A stretch of DNA of 64,000 nt from Pseudomonas sp. RIT-PI-S (GTDB taxonomy: Bacteria > Pseudomonadota > Gammaproteobacteria > Pseudomonadales > Pseudomonadaceae): NCBI RefSeq assembly GCF_025642975.1, contig NZ_JANZKJ010000001.1:744001-808000 (forward strand). Direction: 5' to 3'. The number at the start of each line of letters is the position of its first letter. Positions within the stretch are counted from its first letter, which is position 1. The notes below the pieces were generated by a model. The model saw only the letters and a program-made list of their open reading frames with translations, did not search any database and was not told the origin of the DNA. The translations under genes and the position numbers were made by a program. This document shows positions 60,243 through 64,000 of this stretch, piece after piece.

Positions 60243-60650
60243 ATGGGCATCAGTTTCGACAAGGCGCTTGGCATCCACGAGCAGGCACTGAACTTCCGCG
60301 CGCAGCGTGCCGAAGTGCTGGCCAACAACCTCGCCAACGCCGACACCCCTAACTATAAGGCCCGCGATCTGGACTTCTCTTCAGTTCTGGCCGCGCAAGC
60401 CGACAAGACCCAAAACGGTACGTTCGGGTTGGAGCGTACCAACGCCATGCATATCGACGCGCAAGGGCTGAGCTCGGACGACGGCACGTTGCAATACCGC
60501 GTACCTACGCAGCCTTCGCTGGATCAGAACACCGTGGACGCGCAGATCGAGCAGTCGAACTACGCCAAGAACGCAGTGGATTTCCAAGCGAGCTTCACCT
60601 TGCTGAACAACAAATTCAAGGGCCTGGTCACGGCCATCAAAGGAGAGTAA
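60243..60650 (+). CDS. flgB: Flagellar rod protein FlgB
   Basis: A 135-residue proximal rod subunit exported by the flagellar type III system. The N-terminal LNFRAQRAEVLANNLANADTPNYKARDLDFSS motif (main parts ANNLANADTPNYKA) and the coiled-coil end DFQASFTLLNNKFKGLVTAIKGE are typical. It follows the sigma-54 promoter and is three bases from flgC. Confidence 0.95.
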   Translation: MGISFDKALGIHEQALNFRAQRAEVLANNLANADTPNYKARDLDFSSVLAAQADKTQNGTFGLERTNAMHIDAQGLSSDDGTLQYRVPTQPSLDQNTVDAQIEQSNYAKNAVDFQASFTLLNNKFKGLVTAIKGE

Positions 60651-60653
60651 TCG

Positions 60654-61106
60654 ATGTCTCTTTCCAGCGTATTCAACATTGCCGGCACCGGCATGAGCGC
60701 CCAGACCACTCGCCTGAACACCGTGGCCAGTAACATCGCCAACGCCGAGACCGTATCGTCCAGCGTCGACCAGACCTACCGCGCCCGTCATCCGGTGTTC
60801 GCCACCGTCTTGGCCGACCAGGCTGGCGGCAGCACCGGGGACAGCGGCTCGCTGTTCGATGACCAGGGCGTGGCGGGGCAGGGCGTGCAGGTCAACGGCA
60901 TCGTCGAGGACCAAAGCAACCTCGAAGCCCGTTATGAACCCAACAACCCTGCGGCGAACAAGGACGGGTATGTTTACTACCCGAACGTTAATGTCGTCGA
61001 GGAAATGGCCGACATGATATCCGCAAGCCGGTCGTTCCAAACTAACGCCGATATCATGAACACCGCTAAAACCATGATGCAGAAAGTACTGACGCTGGGT
61101 CAGTAA
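60654..61106 (+). CDS. flgC: Flagellar rod protein FlgC
   Basis: A 150-residue proximal rod subunit. N-terminal SVFNIAGTGMSAQTTRLNTVASNIANAETVSSS, then YPNVNVVEEMADMISASRSFQTNADIMNTAKTM at the C-terminus. Starts three bases after flgB stop within GGAG. Confidence 0.95.
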   Translation: MSLSSVFNIAGTGMSAQTTRLNTVASNIANAETVSSSVDQTYRARHPVFATVLADQAGGSTGDSGSLFDDQGVAGQGVQVNGIVEDQSNLEARYEPNNPAANKDGYVYYPNVNVVEEMADMISASRSFQTNADIMNTAKTMMQKVLTLGQ

Positions 61107-61121
61107 GCCAAGGGATAAACC

Positions 61122-61847
61122 ATGACCACTACTACTGACAGCACCAGCTCTTCGATACTCTCGCAATATGCGGTGTCGAATAAGAGCAGTACTTCATCTA
61201 CATCGTCCACGTCGTCTTCTTCTACAAGTTCGGCCACGGGCAGCCAGTCGCTTGGCAAGGACACGTTCCTGCAACTGCTGGTCACCCAGTTGAAGAACCA
61301 GAACCCGCTGGACCCGCAAGACAACTCGGCATTCGTGGCCCAGTTGGCGCAGTTCAGCAGCGTGGAAGGGATCAACAATCTCAACAGCACGGTGTCGAGC
61401 CTGGCGAGCAACTACACCTCCAACCAGGCGCTGCAAGCGTCGGCCCTGGTAGGTCATTCGGTGTTGGCGCCTGCCAGCAGCACCGCGGTAAACACCAGCA
61501 CGGGCCTTACCGGGCAGTTCGATCTGGCCTCGTCCAGCTCCGCGACCTCGGTCAAGGTATACGACGCCAACGGCGCGCTGGTGAAGAACATTGACCTGGG
61601 TTCGCAGGGCGCGGGCACGGTCAGCTTCAACTGGGATGGCACTAGCAACGACGGCGTTGCCCTTTCGTCGGGCACCTACAAGTTTGTCGCGAGCGCCACC
61701 GTAGATGGCAAAGAAGTTGCTCAAACCACGTACCTGCCTTCTACCGTCACAAGTGTGACGGTCGGCAGTACCGCAGGTGATATGTCTCTTAAATTGGCCG
61801 ACGGCTCGAGCGTAGCGCTGTCGCAAGTTAAATCCGTTGGAATTTGA
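61122..61847 (+). CDS. flgD: Hook assembly scaffold FlgD
   Basis: A 241-residue hook cap. A Ser/Thr-rich N-terminus of about 40 residues precedes the export core LGKDTFLQLLVTQLKNQNPLDPQDN with AQLAQFSSVEGINNLN. The C-terminal half has a Tudor/Fn3-like fold (VYDANGALVKNIDLG, NWDGTSNDGVALSSGTYKF). It is removed when the hook is complete. Confidence 0.94.
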   Translation: MTTTTDSTSSSILSQYAVSNKSSTSSTSSTSSSSTSSATGSQSLGKDTFLQLLVTQLKNQNPLDPQDNSAFVAQLAQFSSVEGINNLNSTVSSLASNYTSNQALQASALVGHSVLAPASSTAVNTSTGLTGQFDLASSSSATSVKVYDANGALVKNIDLGSQGAGTVSFNWDGTSNDGVALSSGTYKFVASATVDGKEVAQTTYLPSTVTSVTVGSTAGDMSLKLADGSSVALSQVKSVGI

Positions 61848-61874
61848 GCCGGCTAATCGGCACTGGAGTTTACT

Positions 61875-63173
61875 ATGTCGTTCAACACCGGCCTCAGCGG
61901 TCTCAACGCGGCCAACACTGCTCTTAACGTTACCGGCAACAACATCGCCAACGTCGCGACCACCGGCTTCAAGAAGTCCCGCGCCGAGTTCGGCGACGTG
62001 TACGCCAACTCGCTGTTCCTGGGCAGCTCGAAGAACGGCGTAGGCTCGGGTGTGACCACCGCGGCGGTTTCGCAGCAGTTCACCCAAGGCACCATCAGCA
62101 GCACCGGCGCCAGCCTGGACATGGCCATCAACGGCAACGGTTTCTTCGTCGTCAGCGACAACGGCAACAAGGTATATACCCGCGCCGGTGCCTTCGGTAC
62201 CGACAAGTCGGGCAATATCGTCGACGCCAGCGGCAACAAGCTGATGGGCTATGGCACCGACTCCAACGGCAAGGTCATCGACGGCGTGCTCACCACGCTG
62301 AAGGTCGACAGTTCGGCGCTCGCACCTAAAGCCACAGACCTTGTCACCGAAACGATGAACCTGAACTCCAGCAACAGCGTTCCGGCCGTTACTCCGTTCG
62401 ATGCGTCCGACACCACCAGCTACAACTACACCTTCAGCACGGACATCTACGACAGCCAGGGTAACTCCCACACCATGAGCCAGTACTTCGTGAAGAACGA
62501 CACGAACGACTGGACCATGTACACGACCATCGACGGCGTAAACCCGGCGGACCCGACGTCCACCACGCCGTTCTCGGCCAACATGACGTTCAATGCCGAC
62601 GGCAGCCTGGCGACCACCACCAGCAGCGATTTCACCGTGGACTCGAACGGCAAGCTGACCATGACCAACTGGGTTCCGGCGGCCAAGAACGCTAGCGGCG
62701 TGATGGCCAGCAACGGGACTACCGCAGCCGATGGCGGCGTGAGCCTGAATATGGCCAGCACCACGTCCTATAACACGACCTCGGCGGTGACCGCCAAGTC
62801 GCAGGACGGTTATGCCACCGGTAGCCTGTCCTCCCTGTCGATCGATACTGAGGGCAACATCTTCGGGACCTATAGCAACGGCCAATCCAAGACCATCGGC
62901 CAGGTGGCGTTGGCCAACTTTGCCAACGTGCAAGGCCTGACCCCCAATGGCGCTACCGGCTGGCGCGAATCTTCCGCTTCCGGCGTGCCGGTTGTGGGCG
63001 CGCCCAACAGCGGCACCATGGGTACCCTGACCGCGGGCTCGCTGGAAGACTCCAACGTGGACCTGACCAGCGAACTGGTGAACTTGATCAAGGCGCAGAG
63101 CAACTACCAGGCGAACGCAAAGACCATCTCCACCGAAAGCACCATCATGCAAACCATCATTCAAATGACCTGA
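61875..63173 (+). CDS. flgE: Flagellar hook protein FlgE
   Basis: A 432-residue hook subunit. The conserved N-terminus [20 protein letters not shown] and [18 protein letters not shown], the [21 protein letters not shown] motif, a variable Ser/Thr/Asn-rich centre, and the C-terminus [27 protein letters not shown] are all present. Length is within the normal range for pseudomonads. Confidence 0.95.
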   Translation: MSFNTGLSGLNAANTALNVTGNNIANVATTGFKKSRAEFGDVYANSLFLGSSKNGVGSGVTTAAVSQQFTQGTISSTGASLDMAINGNGFFVVSDNGNKVYTRAGAFGTDKSGNIVDASGNKLMGYGTDSNGKVIDGVLTTLKVDSSALAPKATDLVTETMNLNSSNSVPAVTPFDASDTTSYNYTFSTDIYDSQGNSHTMSQYFVKNDTNDWTMYTTIDGVNPADPTSTTPFSANMTFNADGSLATTTSSDFTVDSNGKLTMTNWVPAAKNASGVMASNGTTAADGGVSLNMASTTSYNTTSAVTAKSQDGYATGSLSSLSIDTEGNIFGTYSNGQSKTIGQVALANFANVQGLTPNGATGWRESSASGVPVVGAPNSGTMGTLTAGSLEDSNVDLTSELVNLIKAQSNYQANAKTISTESTIMQTIIQMT

Positions 63174-63221
63174 TGCACGCGGGGCGGCGCAAGGAGTCGC
63201 CGCCCCCGCCGTGGAGCCCGC

Positions 63222-63410
63222 ATGAAGAAGTATGTACACCTTTTGCTGATGCTCCTGACCGTGACCGGTGGCCTTGCACAAGGCGCTCCGGCTCCGTGGT
63301 TCAAGTATCAAAGCCTGAGCACTGGCCAGTTCGTGTGCACCCAGGCCGACCCAGGCGAAGCGTTCCAGCGGTTTGCCGGCCCGTTCAACAACGCGGGTTG
63401 CCGCCCGTAA
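63222..63410 (+). CDS. Small secreted protein between flgE and flgF
   Basis: A 62-residue protein with a strong signal peptide (MKKYVHLLLMLLTVTGGLAQGAPA) and a mature part of about 38 residues: WFKYQSLSTGQFVCTQADPGE, two Cys that could form a disulphide, ending FNNAGCRP. It sits 48 bases after flgE and before the flgF promoter. I do not know the family; it may be a periplasmic or surface factor that happens to share the operon. Confidence 0.7.
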   Translation: MKKYVHLLLMLLTVTGGLAQGAPAPWFKYQSLSTGQFVCTQADPGEAFQRFAGPFNNAGCRP

Positions 63411-63452
63411 TGTAGGACCTGTAGGACCTGTAGGAGCGGGCGTACGCCCGCG
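63411..63452. repeat. Triple 9-bp repeat fused to a REP palindrome
   Basis: TGTAGGACC is repeated (63411-63419, 63420-63428) and a third degenerate unit TGTAGGAGC (63429-63437) runs into the REP palindrome GCGGGCG-TA-CGCCCGC. The rest of 63453-63654 holds no gene, only GC-rich spacer. Confidence 0.65.
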
Positions 63453-63654
63453 AACTGCGCCCACGACCGCTCGTTTTGGCGATGCCCCATCTCACCGGGT
63501 TATGGCACCACCGCTTCGCCGTCAGCAAATTCGCGTCGCCGCCTTGCCGTCACCGGCAAGGCAACGCCGAAATATCGGCACCTCTCTACCGTCGGCTTTC
63601 TGTCGAACCGCTGTAAACCCCATTATAGAGCCATCGAGTCTGAGTTTTAAAACT

Positions 63655-63670
63655 TGGCCCGGGTATTGCT
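63655..63670 (+). promoter_or_regulatory. Sigma-54 promoter of flgF
   Basis: TGGCCCG-GGTA-TTGCT with 10 bases between GG and GC, 52 bases before flgF. It shows that flgF starts a new transcript after flgE. Confidence 0.88.
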
Positions 63671-63721
63671 ATATCTCTGGTACACAGTGACTCAGCGGCC
63701 GCAGCCGCCAAGGAGACGACC

Positions 63722-64000
63722 ATGGATAAAATGCTTTACGTCGCCATGACCGGTGCCAGCCAGAACGCCCTTGCGCAAAAGGCTCACGCTAACAACCTGG
63801 CCAACGTATCTACCAATGGTTTCCAGAAGGACCTCGAGCAGGCTCGCTCCATGCCGGTGTTCGGCGACAGCTTGCCCTCTCGTGCCTACGCGATGACCGA
63901 GCGGCCCGCCACCGACCTGAGCGCGGGCCCGATGATCCAGACCGGCCGTGACCTCGACGTGGCCGTCGGCGGCGAGGGTTGGATTGCGGTGCAGGCCCCG
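63722..64000 (+). CDS. flgF: Flagellar distal rod protein FlgF (partial)
   Basis: The first 93 codons of flgF, cut by the window end. MDKMLYVAMTGASQNALAQKAHANNLANVSTNGFQKDLEQ and GPMIQTGRDLDVAVGGEGW match distal/proximal rod FlgF. AAGGAG precedes the ATG. A sigma-54 promoter lies upstream. Confidence 0.94.
   Translation, partial: MDKMLYVAMTGASQNALAQKAHANNLANVSTNGFQKDLEQARSMPVFGDSLPSRAYAMTERPATDLSAGPMIQTGRDLDVAVGGEGWIAVQAP

Noticed and set aside
61194..63464. 756-codon open frame opposite flgD-flgE
   Set aside because: It is a shadow of the Ser/Thr-rich flgD and flgE codons, with no ribosome site and no family resemblance.

Overview
The window is a stretch of a Pseudomonas chromosome. Gene order and protein sequences point to a relative of the P. 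putida group, but this is inferred from remembered synteny, not from a search. The key blocks are acsA-aot-argR-aru, alaS-lysC-rsmA-tRNA-Ser-tRNA-Arg, and the flgZNMA/cheVR/flgBCDEF flagellar block. The DNA is GC-rich and densely coded. Intergenic spaces often carry REP-like palindromes. I see no prophage, insertion sequence, CRISPR array or defence island.

Layout. 1-8.6 kb: a YecA-family gene, recQ, a MarR regulator, a FimV/HubP-like polar protein, an Mpo1-like membrane protein, trkH and a YdjA-type nitroreductase. 8.6-12.3 kb (minus strand): yciB-yciI followed by a Cpx-like set of response regulator, Spy/CpxP-type periplasmic protein and histidine kinase. 12.3-16.7 kb: rnm-yciO-scpA-scpB-rluB. 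16.8-22.2 kb: an AroP-type transporter, an MFS carrier, a DUF2790 protein and acsA. 22.4-34.6 kb: the arginine regulon, with the aotJQMP transporter, the AraC-type regulator ArgR and the arginine succinyltransferase (AST) pathway aruCFGDB-x-aruE. Here x is a small acidic protein with a His/Cys-rich tail. 34.7-35.5 kb: a type II lumazine synthase (ribH2) under an FMN riboswitch.

35.6-44.3 kb: ltaE, alaS, lysC, rsmA/csrA, tRNA-Ser(GCU), three tandem tRNA-Arg(ACG), a small DUF4124-like protein, mgtE and amrZ. 44.3-46.2 kb: an orphan phnN, two small membrane-type ORFs, an AT-richer spacer with three related palindromes, and tRNA-Arg(CCU). 46.3-55.4 kb: the pyrimidine-degradation locus, with rutG and rutR convergent and rutABCDF after them. 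rutE is absent. RutR-like operators lie before rutG and before rutA. A glutamine-synthetase-family gene and an MFS carrier follow. 55.4-64 kb: flgZ, flgN, flgM and flgA on the minus strand, then cheV, cheR and flgBCDE, a small secreted protein and the start of flgF, which is cut by the window end. Convincing sigma-54 promoters precede flgA, flgB and flgF, and a sigma-28 promoter precedes flgM.

How it works together: arginine enters through AotJQMP and is degraded by AruF/G, AruB, AruC, AruD and AruE to glutamate and succinate. ArgR half-sites sit before both operons. Terminator-like hairpins follow the first gene of each operon (aotJ and aruC), which would let those two products be made in excess. 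Uracil enters through RutG and is opened by RutA/RutF under RutR control. The regulators RsmA and AmrZ lie in the same 60 kb as flagellar genes of the kind they are known to control elsewhere.

The most useful new observations are the nearly leaderless sigma-54 transcript predicted for flgA, the unexplained triple palindrome near 45.9 kb, the CpxR-like direct repeat before the Spy-like gene, Hfq/Crc-type A-rich motifs before aroP and acsA, and a possible tiny lipoprotein overlapping the rutG start. No wholly new multi-gene system is evident.
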